64,000 nucleotides of DNA from Bacteroidaceae bacterium (lineage in GTDB: Bacteria > Bacteroidota > Bacteroidia > Bacteroidales > Bacteroidaceae). Position numbers and translations under genes: made by a program. The notes under the pieces are model-generated. The model did no database searches. It saw only the letters and a program-made list of their open reading frames with translations, and was not told the origin of the DNA. Positions 24,519 to 33,633 of this stretch are shown here, in pieces (the stretch's first letter is position 1; each line of letters opens with the position of its first letter). The stretch lies in contig JAKSIS010000005.1 of the NCBI GenBank assembly GCA_024398665.1, forward strand, positions 1 through 64,000. Direction: 5' to 3'.

Positions 24519-25079
24519 TTATTTGTTTATCAGTGCGTTAATGTTGAAATCTATAACCTGCTGGAAATAGTAATCGGCTGAATACGTGTTCTTCATCATA
24601 ATCTCCTTCTGGAAGAATGAGAAAATCGATACCGATATGTATTTCGCAAAAAGTCCGGCGTCAATGGTCTTGCGGTACACCCCGCTTTTTTTGCCCTCCT
24701 CAATGTTCCGGGCAATCTTCTCTTCGAAATAGCTGGAACCGGCAGCATGGTCCATGGATGCCTTCTGCGGATACATCTCCATGAGGTCACGCATGAAGGC
24801 GTGGGACATTTCCCTGAAATGGCGGCGCAGAGTGCTTACACCCATTTCAAAACGATTTTCAACCGGAATGCTTTCATCATCCATGCATTCAAGACTTTCG
24901 CGGAAATTGCGCGACACCTGTTCAAGACACTCCTCAATCATACTGTCCTTTGACGCGAACCTGTTGTAAAGGGTCTTCTTTGTGACACCTATCTTCTGTG
25001 CCACGGTCTCCATTGAAAGCCCCAGACCCTCCTCCTTGAAAAGACGTATTATGTCAGCAAGGTACTTGTCTCTGTTCAT
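24519..25079 (-). CDS. TetR family transcriptional regulator
   Basis: 186 residues from ATG 25077-25079 (MNRDKYLADIIRLF). The HTH at about 19-48, LSMETVAQKIGVTKKTLYNRFASKD, is characteristic; the rest is a helical ligand-binding domain of unknown specificity. As first gene of the efflux operon it likely autorepresses and controls tolC-MFP-RND through an inverted repeat that overlaps the -7 box. Confidence 0.94.
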   Translation of the reverse strand: MNRDKYLADIIRLFKEEGLGLSMETVAQKIGVTKKTLYNRFASKDSMIEECLEQVSRNFRESLECMDDESIPVENRFEMGVSTLRRHFREMSHAFMRDLMEMYPQKASMDHAAGSSYFEEKIARNIEEGKKSGVYRKTIDAGLFAKYISVSIFSFFQKEIMMKNTYSADYYFQQVIDFNINALINK

Positions 25080-25097
25080 AAATGTGCAATTTTTCTC

Positions 25098-25132
25098 CAA
25101 AATTACACATTTTTCATTTATTCGGTGTAATT
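25098..25132 (-). promoter_or_regulatory. Promoter and TetR-type operator of the efflux operon
   Basis: TAATTTTG on the minus strand (25105-25098) is a -7 element 19 bp before tetR. AATTACAC (25101-25108) and GTGTAATT (25125-25132) are an exact 8-bp inverted repeat covering the -7 box and the region back towards -33, well placed for repression. Confidence 0.65.
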
Positions 25133-25182
25133 AATGTAGAAAAAGGCCATGAAGAAGACAGTGAATACGCTTAAAGATACAC

Positions 25183-26259
25183 TCACTTTACAAGTTTCAG
25201 ATAGTTGCAGGAGAGCATTTCGCCGTTTTCACCGCGCAGATGCATTCCACCGCCCTGGCAGTAACGCCACGCGTCACAACGCGCACAGGCATCGGACTTC
25301 ATCCAGCGGCGGGAGCGGAACTGCTGGAAACGGTTTTCCCACACGTCCCAGAAATTGTCCGTATGCACATTGCCCTGATTGTAGTCGCTGCGTATGCTCA
25401 GGCAGCCCGAAATGCTTCCGTCACTGCGTATGGAACCCACGCTGATTCCGGCAATGCAGTTGTAGTAGTGGCCGCGAACCAGGCCTTCGTATTCGCCCAG
25501 AAAACCTTCACAGGCAAAATCAAGTCCTATGCGGCCGTCCCTGCGTGTGCCCGCTATGAAATCCATGAGCTGGCGGAACTGACCGTCAGAAAGGAACAGG
25601 TCCGGTTCAGTCACGGCACGGCCCATTGGAGCCACAGTGAAAATGCGCCAGCGCTTCACGCCACGGCTTATGAGATAGTCCCTGAACTCTGCAATGCGGT
25701 CAAAGTTGCGACGGTTCACGCAGGTTATCAGATCCCAGGTCAGACTGTCGCCCAACGCTGTCAGAAGGTCAATGGCCGCATCGGCCCGCTTGAAACTGAG
25801 CTGGCTGCCGCGCATCCAGTTGTGGGCGTCCTCAAAGCCGTCAAAGCTCATTGCAAGGGAATCCAGTCCAGCTGCCATGAGACTGTCAAGCACAGGCCCG
25901 GAAAGCAACATGCCGTTTGTGACCATTCCCCACAGATAACCGCGCCGCTTTATTTCAGCACCTACGTCCGCTATGTCCCTGCGCACCAGGGGTTCGCCGC
26001 CGGTAGTGATTACAAGAATCTTTCCCGGATCCACCTGAAGCGGACGGCTGTCCAGCACACCAAGCAGGTCTTCAACCGGCGGATCTTCAAGAAGAGCGGT
26101 CTTGCGGCAGTCGCTTCCGCAATGCCGGCAGTCCAGATTGCAGCGCAGCGTACATTCCCAGAAAAGCTGGGTAAGCGTATGCTCAAGCACATGGGTACGG
26201 TATGCCGCACGATTCACCTCAAGTGCCAGCCGCCTGGGGAAAGGAATACTGCATTTCAT
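25183..26259 (-). CDS. Radical SAM/SPASM protein of the lipoprotein-associated type
   Basis: 358 residues. The radical SAM cluster motif is C40-N-L-D-C44-R-H-C47, followed by TTGGEPL. The C-terminal SPASM-type domain has cysteines in YYNCIAGISVG, SGCLSI and CARCDAWRYCQGGGMH, ligating extra 4Fe-4S clusters. Such enzymes modify peptides or proteins. It follows a lipoprotein with a CxxCH motif by 3 bp, which matches the Bacteroidetes 'rSAM with lipoprotein' pattern I recall (TIGR04133). Its substrate may be encoded in this cluster, by inference. Confidence 0.88.
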   Translation of the reverse strand: MKCSIPFPRRLALEVNRAAYRTHVLEHTLTQLFWECTLRCNLDCRHCGSDCRKTALLEDPPVEDLLGVLDSRPLQVDPGKILVITTGGEPLVRRDIADVGAEIKRRGYLWGMVTNGMLLSGPVLDSLMAAGLDSLAMSFDGFEDAHNWMRGSQLSFKRADAAIDLLTALGDSLTWDLITCVNRRNFDRIAEFRDYLISRGVKRWRIFTVAPMGRAVTEPDLFLSDGQFRQLMDFIAGTRRDGRIGLDFACEGFLGEYEGLVRGHYYNCIAGISVGSIRSDGSISGCLSIRSDYNQGNVHTDNFWDVWENRFQQFRSRRWMKSDACARCDAWRYCQGGGMHLRGENGEMLSCNYLKLVK

Positions 26260-26262
26260 GAC

Positions 26263-27699
26263 TCAGGGTCTGTATTCAACAGGGACGGTCTGCACTTTGT
26301 TGTAGAAGGCGGCCACGTCATGTGTCCCGTACACTTCAGGGACTGTAAACAGTTCCGGAATATTGAACGACTTCATGGTGGTACGGTACAGGTCGGGATC
26401 CTTCTGCGGCAGTACGAATGCCTTGCCGGCTTTGCCGTCAGCGTCAATGTGCACTATGTACGGTCTTCCGTACACGCCGTCATCACGTTTCGATGCGAAC
26501 ACCACCCAGCGGCTGTTTGAACTCCAGCTGTGGTAAGTGTCAGCGCCGTATGAATTGGCATTGTCCATCCTGTCAACGGCACCGGTCCTGAGGTTTATCA
26601 GCCAGTTGTCACATTCGGGATGCCATATGGGGAATGTTCCGTACGATGCCACACTTGCCATGAGCCATTTGCCGTCAGGCGAGCACTTCAGATGGCTGAA
26701 CGACAGGTTCTCACCGGCAGGAATGACTGTGACCACCTTTTCGCCCATTCTTCCGGTTTCAGGGTCAAACTGTACAGCTGCAATGTCATAGTGCATGAAC
26801 TTTGTGCTGTCAGGCTGCTCATAATGCCGGGCACGGCAGAAGAAGATTGTGCGGCCGTCAGCTGAAAAGCACGGAAATGTCTCCTGATATTCCGTTCCCT
26901 TGACAGCCGGGCTGTCAGTCACAGTCAGGTTGTCAAAGTCCAGCACTACCAGGTCGCTGCCTGAATCATACACCTCCATGCGCCTGTCTATGCGCGAATG
27001 TATAGCAAACTTTATGTCAGCTGCCGTAAACACGCCGTAGTGGCCGTCAGGCGAAATGTCGCCGTACACCGTATTGCCGGTGCTTTCAGTCTTCGTATTG
27101 AGTTTGACAAGCCTGCCCTCACGGTTCAGAACCGTACCGCCGTTTGCACCGCGCAGATGCATGAATGACGTTCCTGCGCCGTTTGACGTATGACAGTTCA
27201 TGCAGCAGTTCCCGGCATTCCGGTTCTCACCAGTCAGTCTGGTTGAGAAACTCTCCATGTCGCGTTCCACAACCTGGATTCCGCTCCAGACCTCATATGC
27301 GGGTTCAATGAGCCTGTAGCTGAGATAGCGGTCAATGGAATCAGTGGAGACCGTCCATTCAAGCGATCTGACGCCGGCATGCCCGCGGCCGACACACCTG
27401 TAGGTGATATCGACCTTCAGCGTACCGCCCTTTTCCGTTTCAAGCATATGTTTCCATTTCCCTGCAGGGAACTTGAACAGCGGACCGCGGCTTTTGAATG
27501 CATATTCCCCCGCACTGCCTTTCACATTAACTGCAATGCGGGCGGTTCCGTCTATTCTGAAATTGAGCGGAGCAATGTTGCATGGTATGGTTATGCCGTC
27601 ATATTCGGGGAACATTGAACAGCTTTCAGCGCTTTCCCTGCTGCAGCCGGCCAGCGCAGTGACTGCGGCAAACGCCAGTATGGTCAGTATCTTCTTCAT
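26263..27699 (-). CDS. TolB-like beta-propeller lipoprotein with CxxCH motif
   Basis: 478 residues. Lipobox TALAGC gives lipidation at C19. An Ig-like N-terminal region is followed, near residue 165, by NCCMNCHTSNGAG, a CxxCH haem-c attachment motif, then propeller strands with TolB/WD40-type repeats (DISPDGHYGVFTA, FPCFSADGRTIFF, LKCSPDGKWLMAS, SWSSNSRWVVFAS). A multi-domain cytochrome-like lipoprotein in the periplasm or on the surface. It overlaps the upstream DUF6057 gene by 4 bp and precedes the radical SAM gene by 3 bp. Confidence 0.8.
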   Translation of the reverse strand: MKKILTILAFAAVTALAGCSRESAESCSMFPEYDGITIPCNIAPLNFRIDGTARIAVNVKGSAGEYAFKSRGPLFKFPAGKWKHMLETEKGGTLKVDITYRCVGRGHAGVRSLEWTVSTDSIDRYLSYRLIEPAYEVWSGIQVVERDMESFSTRLTGENRNAGNCCMNCHTSNGAGTSFMHLRGANGGTVLNREGRLVKLNTKTESTGNTVYGDISPDGHYGVFTAADIKFAIHSRIDRRMEVYDSGSDLVVLDFDNLTVTDSPAVKGTEYQETFPCFSADGRTIFFCRARHYEQPDSTKFMHYDIAAVQFDPETGRMGEKVVTVIPAGENLSFSHLKCSPDGKWLMASVASYGTFPIWHPECDNWLINLRTGAVDRMDNANSYGADTYHSWSSNSRWVVFASKRDDGVYGRPYIVHIDADGKAGKAFVLPQKDPDLYRTTMKSFNIPELFTVPEVYGTHDVAAFYNKVQTVPVEYRP

Positions 27700-29420
27700 T
27701 CCTTGTTCAGTTTGGTTGAAATAATGTAGTACCAGTACGTGTCACGGTATTCGTACAAATCACCCACACGGCCGTTTGCCCTCTCCTTGTCCTGCAGGAA
27801 ATGGCTGAAATTCAGTCTGACTTCCTCAGAAATATGATAGTAGTCCGCCATTTCCCGTATATCCTCAAGAGTATGTCCGTTAACCAGAAGCGCCTCCTGA
27901 TAAGCCTTGGGAATGGGATAGATGCGGTCCAGGCGGTCCAGCCAGTACTTTTCATAAAGCCCCATGAAGGTGCTTCCGCGCTTGTCCAAAAGCAGCAAGC
28001 ACAGCAGATAGTCCACCGCGGTCCTGTTTTCCGGATTAAGGTCCGAAATGGTTCTGAGCGCCTTTTCCGTATCGGCCTGCGGATACATGCGGTCCACGCG
28101 AGCCACCTTGGCCCTGAGTTTCAGATAACGCTGCGGTATGCTGTCCTTCACGACACAGGCCTTAAGGTCCGATGCCCAGTCACGGTGGTAACGCGTTTTA
28201 CACAATATGTCAAGATATTTCTTTGCAACGTCATAGTCACCTGTAATGACGGCTATTTCAGACAGGTACCTGAGCATGCGCGTGGAACAGCTGCCTGGCA
28301 TTATTGTCTGGCCCAGCAGTGCACAGTCCGTTGCCTGTGAAATGTCCCCCATTTCCATAAGTCCGTCAATATAGAAGAATATGGGCAGGTAACCGTTCTC
28401 CTTGCCCATGGGCAGGAACAGGCCTGGAGACCCTGCCTGACGGAGTGTGAAAAGTTCGTCACCAAGCCTGTCCTCACGGGCATAGGACAGGTTGCCATAG
28501 TAGCGGAACACACGGCCGCCGGTCTTGTCAGCTATGGCCATGTGCCTGACATCGGACCATTCGCCCCTGTATGCGTGGGTTCCTATCCCGACGGTCGTTT
28601 CCATGGTCCGGTCATTCATGGAAAATACAGATCCTGCCACTGCTATGACAGACAACGCGTAGCCGGGCCAGCACACCGGACAGACAAGCGCCAGAACCGT
28701 TGCGGCCAGGATTGAAACCGGGACAGCCATACGCAGCAGTGTGCCGGGAACGATGTAATCCAGCGGAACAGGCCATGAGAATGTCTGGTGCAGGGTCAGG
28801 TTGTATGTGCGCCCAAGCAGCAGCATTATGGCAAGACCCGCAACGGATGGGAGTATGGCTTTTGTAAAGTCTTTTCCGTATGCAAACATAGCGACAGCCG
28901 CAATGAGCAGCGCACTTGCTCCGTTCAGCACGAAAAGAAGCGGAATGATGAGTACAAGCAGGTATGCAGTCCACTCCCTGCTGAGAAGAGGCAGCAGGAG
29001 CACTGCAGCCCAGACCGTCATGGTCAGCCCTACTGGAGCTGAAACCGGCCAGTTCAGGTAAACCATACATGCCGCCTGTGCAGCCACCGGAAGCAGCGCC
29101 CACACGGCCGGTGAACATTCCGCCCCAAGACCCTTGAAGAGTCTGCGCAGACCGTCCCAAAGCAGCATAAGAAGTATTATGAGACAGGCTATTCCAAGGT
29201 TTTCCGAATACAGGAACTGGGTAAGCCAGTCTCCTGCAAGCGAAGACAGTACGGCAGGGTTGGAAACATACCATGACCAGCGTTCGGGACTAAGGAAGAA
29301 TATGCCTGCCTGTTCCTTGAATCCCAGTCTGTACGGAGCCAGTTCAATGAATGCATATGCCAGTGCGGCAAAGCATGCCAGCACCAGCGCAGCATCGGCT
29401 ATTTTGGATTTTCTCATCAT
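27696..29420 (-). CDS. DUF6057-like membrane protein
   Basis: 574 residues (573 from the second Met). The N-terminal half holds about nine to ten transmembrane segments; the C-terminal half (from about 285) is soluble and helical, TPR-like (ATDCALLGQTIMPG, YDVAKKYLDILCKTRYH). I associate it with the uncharacterised DUF6057 family. First gene of the three-gene cluster with the CxxCH lipoprotein and radical SAM enzyme; the combination suggests a membrane-bound protein-modification or export system of unknown product. Confidence 0.75.
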   Translation of the reverse strand: MMRKSKIADAALVLACFAALAYAFIELAPYRLGFKEQAGIFFLSPERWSWYVSNPAVLSSLAGDWLTQFLYSENLGIACLIILLMLLWDGLRRLFKGLGAECSPAVWALLPVAAQAACMVYLNWPVSAPVGLTMTVWAAVLLLPLLSREWTAYLLVLIIPLLFVLNGASALLIAAVAMFAYGKDFTKAILPSVAGLAIMLLLGRTYNLTLHQTFSWPVPLDYIVPGTLLRMAVPVSILAATVLALVCPVCWPGYALSVIAVAGSVFSMNDRTMETTVGIGTHAYRGEWSDVRHMAIADKTGGRVFRYYGNLSYAREDRLGDELFTLRQAGSPGLFLPMGKENGYLPIFFYIDGLMEMGDISQATDCALLGQTIMPGSCSTRMLRYLSEIAVITGDYDVAKKYLDILCKTRYHRDWASDLKACVVKDSIPQRYLKLRAKVARVDRMYPQADTEKALRTISDLNPENRTAVDYLLCLLLLDKRGSTFMGLYEKYWLDRLDRIYPIPKAYQEALLVNGHTLEDIREMADYYHISEEVRLNFSHFLQDKERANGRVGDLYEYRDTYWYYIISTKLNKE

Positions 29421-29441
29421 CGGACTTTCTTTTTATGGTTG

Positions 29442-29449
29442 CAAACTTA
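29442..29449 (-). promoter_or_regulatory. -7 element for the DUF6057 cluster
   Basis: TAAGTTTG on the minus strand (29449-29442), 21 bp before the start. It is divergent from the rsmI promoter. Confidence 0.55.
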
Positions 29450-29481
29450 ACGAAAAAACGGGGTTATTCAGGGTTTTTCCA

Positions 29482-29489
29482 TACTTTTG
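29482..29489 (+). promoter_or_regulatory. -7 element for rsmI-hflX
   Basis: TACTTTTG matches TAnnTTTG and lies 23 bp before the rsmI ATG at 29513. Confidence 0.55.
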
Positions 29490-29512
29490 TATTCCAATAC
29501 GTATACGCGCGC

Positions 29513-30217
29513 ATGGCAGGCAGACTTTATCTGGTACCCACACCCGTGGGAAATCTCGAGGACATAACCCTGAGGGCACTCCGCATTCTCAGGGAAGTGG
29601 ACCTGATTCTGTGTGAGGACACCAGGACCAGCGGCATACTGCTAAACCATTTCGAGATAAGAAAGCCGCTGCTCTCACACCACAAGTTCAACGAGCATGA
29701 AACGTCGGCCGGCATGGCACGCCGCATCATGGCCGGCGAATCAGTGGCGCTCATCAGCGACGCCGGCACGCCCGGCATATCGGACCCGGGGTTCATGCTT
29801 GTTCGCGAATGCGCGGCGCTGGGCGTCGATGTGGAATGCCTGCCCGGACCCACCGCGTTCGTTCCGGCCCTGATAGATTCGGGGCTGCCCTGTGACAGGT
29901 TCCTGTTTGAAGGTTTCCTGCCCCAGAAGAAAGGCCGGCTGACCAGAATCAGCGCCCTGAAGGACGAACCGCGCACCATAATCTTCTACGAATCGCCGTA
30001 CCGCCTTGTCAAGGCGCTGCAGCAGTTTGCCGATGCATTCGGGCCCGAACGTCCGGTCGCCGTATGCCGTGAGATTTCAAAAGTGCATGAGGAGTGCGTA
30101 CGCGGCACTCTGGCTGAAGTGCTGGCGCATTTCCAGCAGACCGAACCCAAGGGTGAAATTGTAATTGTACTTGGCGGAGCGCCGGGAAAGGGCCGTAAGG
30201 AGGAGGAAGAGGAATGA
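29513..30217 (+). CDS. rsmI: 16S rRNA (cytidine-1402-2'-O)-methyltransferase
   Basis: 234 residues from ATG 29513 (MAGRLYLVPTPVGNLEDIT). The tetrapyrrole-methylase fold motifs are clear: PTPVGNLEDITLRA, CEDTRTSGILLNHF, ALISDAGTPGISDPG and PGPTAFVPALIDSGLPCDRFLFEGFLP. The C-terminal small domain of longer RsmI proteins is short here and rich in E/K. RsmI methylates the ribose of C1402 in the decoding centre. Its stop overlaps the hflX start by 4 bp. Confidence 0.95.
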   Translation: MAGRLYLVPTPVGNLEDITLRALRILREVDLILCEDTRTSGILLNHFEIRKPLLSHHKFNEHETSAGMARRIMAGESVALISDAGTPGISDPGFMLVRECAALGVDVECLPGPTAFVPALIDSGLPCDRFLFEGFLPQKKGRLTRISALKDEPRTIIFYESPYRLVKALQQFADAFGPERPVAVCREISKVHEECVRGTLAEVLAHFQQTEPKGEIVIVLGGAPGKGRKEEEEE

Positions 30218-31491
30218 AGGAGGAATTTCAGGTAATACACGAAAACAAGGCCGAAACCGCCGTTCTGGTGGGTATCATAACCCAGAATCAGGACGAGCGC
30301 AAGACCACCGAATATCTTGACGAACTTGAGTTTCTGGCCCGTACGGCCGGAGTGAGCGTAATGCGCCGTTTCACGCAGAAGATACCCCAGGCCCTGAGCG
30401 CCACATACGTGGGCAAGGGCAAACTTGAGGAGATGCGTGAATACATTGACCGCATGGAGGACATGGAGAACCCTGTGGGCATGGCCATTTTCGATGACGA
30501 ACTCACCGCAAAGCAGATATCGGCCATAGAACAGGCTCTGGGCGTGAAGGTGCTTGACCGCACGTCGCTCATTCTGGACATTTTCGCCATGCGCGCACAG
30601 ACGGCGCATGCCAAGACCCAGGTGGAGCTGGCACAGTACCGTTACCTGCTGCCCCGGCTGCAGCGCATGTGGACGCACCTGGAACGTCAGGGAGGCGGTT
30701 CCGGCGCCGGTGGCGGAAAAGGTTCGGTAGGCCTGCGCGGCCCCGGTGAGACCCAGCTGGAAATGGACCGCCGCATCATCACCCAGCGCATAAGCTGGCT
30801 CAAGCAGCAGCTCTCCGACATAGACCGCCAGAAAGCCACCATGCGCCAGAACCGCGGCCGACTGATACGCGTTGCGCTGGTAGGTTACACCAACGTGGGC
30901 AAATCGACCCTGATGAACCTGCTCGCCAAAAGTGACGTGTTTGCTGAAAACAAGCTGTTCGCCACCCTTGACACCACGGTGCGCAAGGTGGTGGTGGGCA
31001 ACCTGCCGTTCCTGCTGTCTGACACCGTAGGATTCATCCGCAAGCTGCCCACAGACCTGATTGAATCGTTCAAATCGACCTTGGACGAGGTCCGTGAGGC
31101 CGATCTGCTCATACACGTTGTTGATATATCGCACCCTGACTTTGAGGACCAGATGAAGACGGTTGACAAGACTCTGGCTGACCTTGGTGCCGGCGACAAG
31201 CCCATGATTGTGCTCTTCAACAAGACCGATGCATACACCTGGACTGAAAAGGAGTCCGATGACCTTACGCCCATGACGCGTGAGAACATCACCATGGACG
31301 AACTGAAACGCACATGGATGGGCCGTCTGAGCGGCGAATGCCTGTTCGTATCGGCCTTGAAGAAGACGGGGCTGGAAGAAATGAGAAAGACGCTGTATGA
31401 CAGGGTAAAGCAGCTGCACGTACAAAAATACCCGTACAATGATTTCCTGTACCCCGATATGGATACGATCAACGGGGACAGTCTCTGTTGA
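30214..31491 (+). CDS. hflX: GTPase HflX
   Basis: 425 residues. The N-terminal HflX domain has TYVGKGKLEEM and VLDRTSLILDIFAMRAQT; a Gly-rich linker (160-175) leads to RGPGETQLEMDRR. The GTPase domain has GYTNVGKS (224-231), DTVGFI (270-275) and NKTD (336-339). HflX binds 50S subunits and splits stalled ribosomes in stress. The last nine residues (DTINGDSLC) are unusual and are encoded by a REP-like core at 31475-31487. Confidence 0.95.
   Translation: MKEEFQVIHENKAETAVLVGIITQNQDERKTTEYLDELEFLARTAGVSVMRRFTQKIPQALSATYVGKGKLEEMREYIDRMEDMENPVGMAIFDDELTAKQISAIEQALGVKVLDRTSLILDIFAMRAQTAHAKTQVELAQYRYLLPRLQRMWTHLERQGGGSGAGGGKGSVGLRGPGETQLEMDRRIITQRISWLKQQLSDIDRQKATMRQNRGRLIRVALVGYTNVGKSTLMNLLAKSDVFAENKLFATLDTTVRKVVVGNLPFLLSDTVGFIRKLPTDLIESFKSTLDEVREADLLIHVVDISHPDFEDQMKTVDKTLADLGAGDKPMIVLFNKTDAYTWTEKESDDLTPMTRENITMDELKRTWMGRLSGECLFVSALKKTGLEEMRKTLYDRVKQLHVQKYPYNDFLYPDMDTINGDSLC
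31475..31487. repeat. REP-like core inside the 3' end of hflX
   Basis: GGGACAGTCTCTG is a decayed copy of GGGACAGTCCCTG and supplies the final codons of hflX. Confidence 0.5.
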
Positions 31492-31623
31492 ATCAATGAA
31501 TTCACACTTTCAGGAGGTTCCACTTGCAGAATTCCGGTCACTTGCAAGTCTGCCAAAGTCAATCTGAGCGGCAGTTCAAAAGTGTCCCACAAGGACAATC
31601 CTGCCTGAACGAAGGGAACCTGT

Positions 31624-31685
31624 CCCCTGTTCGGACTTTTTCACTATCTTTGGAAGCGAAACGTAAACATCAGTCCGGACAGGGG
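31624..31685. repeat. Inverted repeat enclosing a promoter
   Basis: CCCCTGTTCGGAC (31624-31636) and GTCCGGACAGGGG (31673-31685) are complementary with one mismatch and flank the -7 box TATCTTTG (31645-31652, plus). The right arm ends 2 bp before the ATG at 31688. The arms share the GGACAGGGG type of sequence with the REP-like family. Confidence 0.65.
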
Positions 31686-31687
31686 GC

Positions 31688-32452
31688 ATGGATATAAGTT
31701 CACCATCAGGCATGACGGCTGCCATCAGGCACTATGGCATACTGCCGTTCTTCAAAAGTTCCGTAGAGGGTTGGTCTGTGCAGGACATGACCAGACCCGG
31801 GTTCTGGTTCGATGACGATGATGCCGGTCTTGGCCCTTGGGACTGGAAAATCGATGTCGTGCTGCAGGGTGACATTGCATACGGCAAGTTCATAGGCGGC
31901 AAGGCGGCATTCGCAACCGTGGAGTGGTACGCCCACCTCATGAACTGGCGCCGCAGCCTCCCACGCTACCGCATGGCAGTCGGTGAGAGCTGGAAAGCAG
32001 GCAGCAATTCCGACAGACTCATGCAGGCCCTTGCTCCGGCCGTATATAGGGCAATAGTCCAGGGCGGTGCCATGGAAGCCAGCCAATTGCGTATGGCCTG
32101 TACACAGGCCGTTACCCCAGCCCTGCTGGAAACTCTTGGCGAAAAATACGGGCATCTGCTGGTTCCAAGTGTAAAAAAGAGCATCTGCGACAGCGTGATG
32201 CAGTTCCTGCAGATGGGCACATGGTCACTGGTCGGTGCCATTGAACGGGTCTATCGCGGTCGCGACAAAATCTATAGCGGATGGCAGCACGCCATCAACA
32301 CCACACCCGAAGACCTGTTCTGTGAAGAGCCGGCAATTGTCAGGCCCACAGAAACAGGCTGCACGCCCGGACAGTCACGCGAGATAATAATACGTCACAT
32401 CCAGGACATGTTCCCCGATTCCGAACGCGAAACACTTTTGAAACTGATATGA
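31688..32452 (+). CDS. Conserved uncharacterised protein (AlkZ-related-like, tentative)
   Basis: 254 residues, no signal peptide or membrane segment. It opens with YGILPFFKSSVEGWSVQ, then GPWDWKIDVVLQGDIAYGKFIGGKAAFATVEWYAHLMNWRR, a pattern I have met in small Bacteroidetes and Firmicutes proteins sometimes labelled AlkZ-related; I cannot confirm that. The C-terminal half is helical. Its stop overlaps the start of the TlpA-like gene by 4 bp. The promoter is -7 TATCTTTG at 31645, inside an inverted repeat. Confidence 0.55.
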   Translation: MDISSPSGMTAAIRHYGILPFFKSSVEGWSVQDMTRPGFWFDDDDAGLGPWDWKIDVVLQGDIAYGKFIGGKAAFATVEWYAHLMNWRRSLPRYRMAVGESWKAGSNSDRLMQALAPAVYRAIVQGGAMEASQLRMACTQAVTPALLETLGEKYGHLLVPSVKKSICDSVMQFLQMGTWSLVGAIERVYRGRDKIYSGWQHAINTTPEDLFCEEPAIVRPTETGCTPGQSREIIIRHIQDMFPDSERETLLKLI

Positions 32453-33633
32453 AAAGACAGATGAATGATAGATTTAAAGAACCAGCTGACCATCTTGCCG
32501 GCACCGGGCGGGTCACGCTTGTCAACACACTGCTCACGGCCATTGCCATAGCTGTTCTTTCCGGCTGCAATGCCAGCACTTTCAAACTTAGCGGAACCGT
32601 GGAACCGGATTCCGGACTGACTGAAGTATACATATCCGTTGGCATTGAAGGTGAGGCTGACCGGTTCATGCCGGAAGAGAAACTGCCTGTCATTAACGGG
32701 AAATTCACATACAGCAGCGAAATCAAAGAGATTGTCAAAGCCAGCATCAGGAAGGACCCCTACTCCAACACATCGGTCTTTCTGGTACCGGGCGAAACGC
32801 TTGAACTGACATATTCCGGGAATGGATACTCTTATGGCGGCAGCAGAATATACCGCGAGTACCACGATGCAGACAATGCCATTACCCCATCACGCAATGC
32901 CATGGATGACTACGTGGACAAGTTCTACTCGGAACAGGCCCGGATCCGGCCGGATGAAGTTTTGGCCCGCAAGGACACAATGACCAGACTGAGCGAGGAG
33001 TATTTTGAAACCATGACCCGGTACATCAGGGACAACTGTGATAAGGAAGGTGTCATTCTATATTTCTCACAGACATATCCCATTGACAGTTTAGCCTGTT
33101 TCATGGGAGAAAGAGTCAGACAGGGCCGTGTGGGCAAGTATGTGGACAGACTTGTCAGGCGCACGAATGAACAGAGGGCTCAAATCAGGCAGAACCGGAT
33201 TGATGAACAGAAGAAACTCGATGCCGGGATTGGCACAAAAGCCAAGGATTTCACCCTGGATGACCTTGGCGGCAAGCCGTTGTCCCTTTCATCGCTTAAG
33301 GGCAAATACGTCATTCTTGATTTCTGGGGTTCTTGGTGCGGCTGGTGCATCAGGGGATTCCCGAAAATGAAAGAGTACTATGAGAAGTACAATGACAAGA
33401 TGGAGATTCTGGGAATTGACTGCAATGATTCGCCTGAGGCATGGCACGCTGCCGTTGAAAAATACGGACTGCCATGGCTCCATGTATATAACCCTGACAG
33501 CAGCAGTCTGACAGAAGACTACGGGATTACGGGTTTCCCCACCAAAATAATCATCGGTCCAGAGGGAGACATTGTCAAGGTCATTGCAGGCGAAGACCCG
33601 GCTTTCTACTCCTTTCTGGACGAATTGCTTTAA
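32449..33633 (+). CDS. TlpA-like thioredoxin-fold lipoprotein
   Basis: 394 residues. An unusually long N-terminus precedes the signal (hydrophobic 24-37, lipobox LSGC with C40); starting at the second Met (residue 5) is equally possible. Residues about 42-130 fit the DUF4369-type beta domain, a helical linker follows, and from 262 a TlpA/ResA thioredoxin domain has W296-C-G-W-C300 and the cis-proline motif GFPT. It likely reduces disulfides in the periplasm. Coupled by a 4-bp overlap to the preceding gene. Confidence 0.88.
   Translation: MKRQMNDRFKEPADHLAGTGRVTLVNTLLTAIAIAVLSGCNASTFKLSGTVEPDSGLTEVYISVGIEGEADRFMPEEKLPVINGKFTYSSEIKEIVKASIRKDPYSNTSVFLVPGETLELTYSGNGYSYGGSRIYREYHDADNAITPSRNAMDDYVDKFYSEQARIRPDEVLARKDTMTRLSEEYFETMTRYIRDNCDKEGVILYFSQTYPIDSLACFMGERVRQGRVGKYVDRLVRRTNEQRAQIRQNRIDEQKKLDAGIGTKAKDFTLDDLGGKPLSLSSLKGKYVILDFWGSWCGWCIRGFPKMKEYYEKYNDKMEILGIDCNDSPEAWHAAVEKYGLPWLHVYNPDSSSLTEDYGITGFPTKIIIGPEGDIVKVIAGEDPAFYSFLDELL

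Noticed and set aside
25240..26520. 426-codon plus-strand frame opposite the radical SAM gene
   Set aside because: Antisense shadow caused by codon bias in GC-rich DNA.
29986..31425. 479-codon minus-strand frame opposite hflX
   Set aside because: Antisense to a complete HflX with all GTPase motifs.
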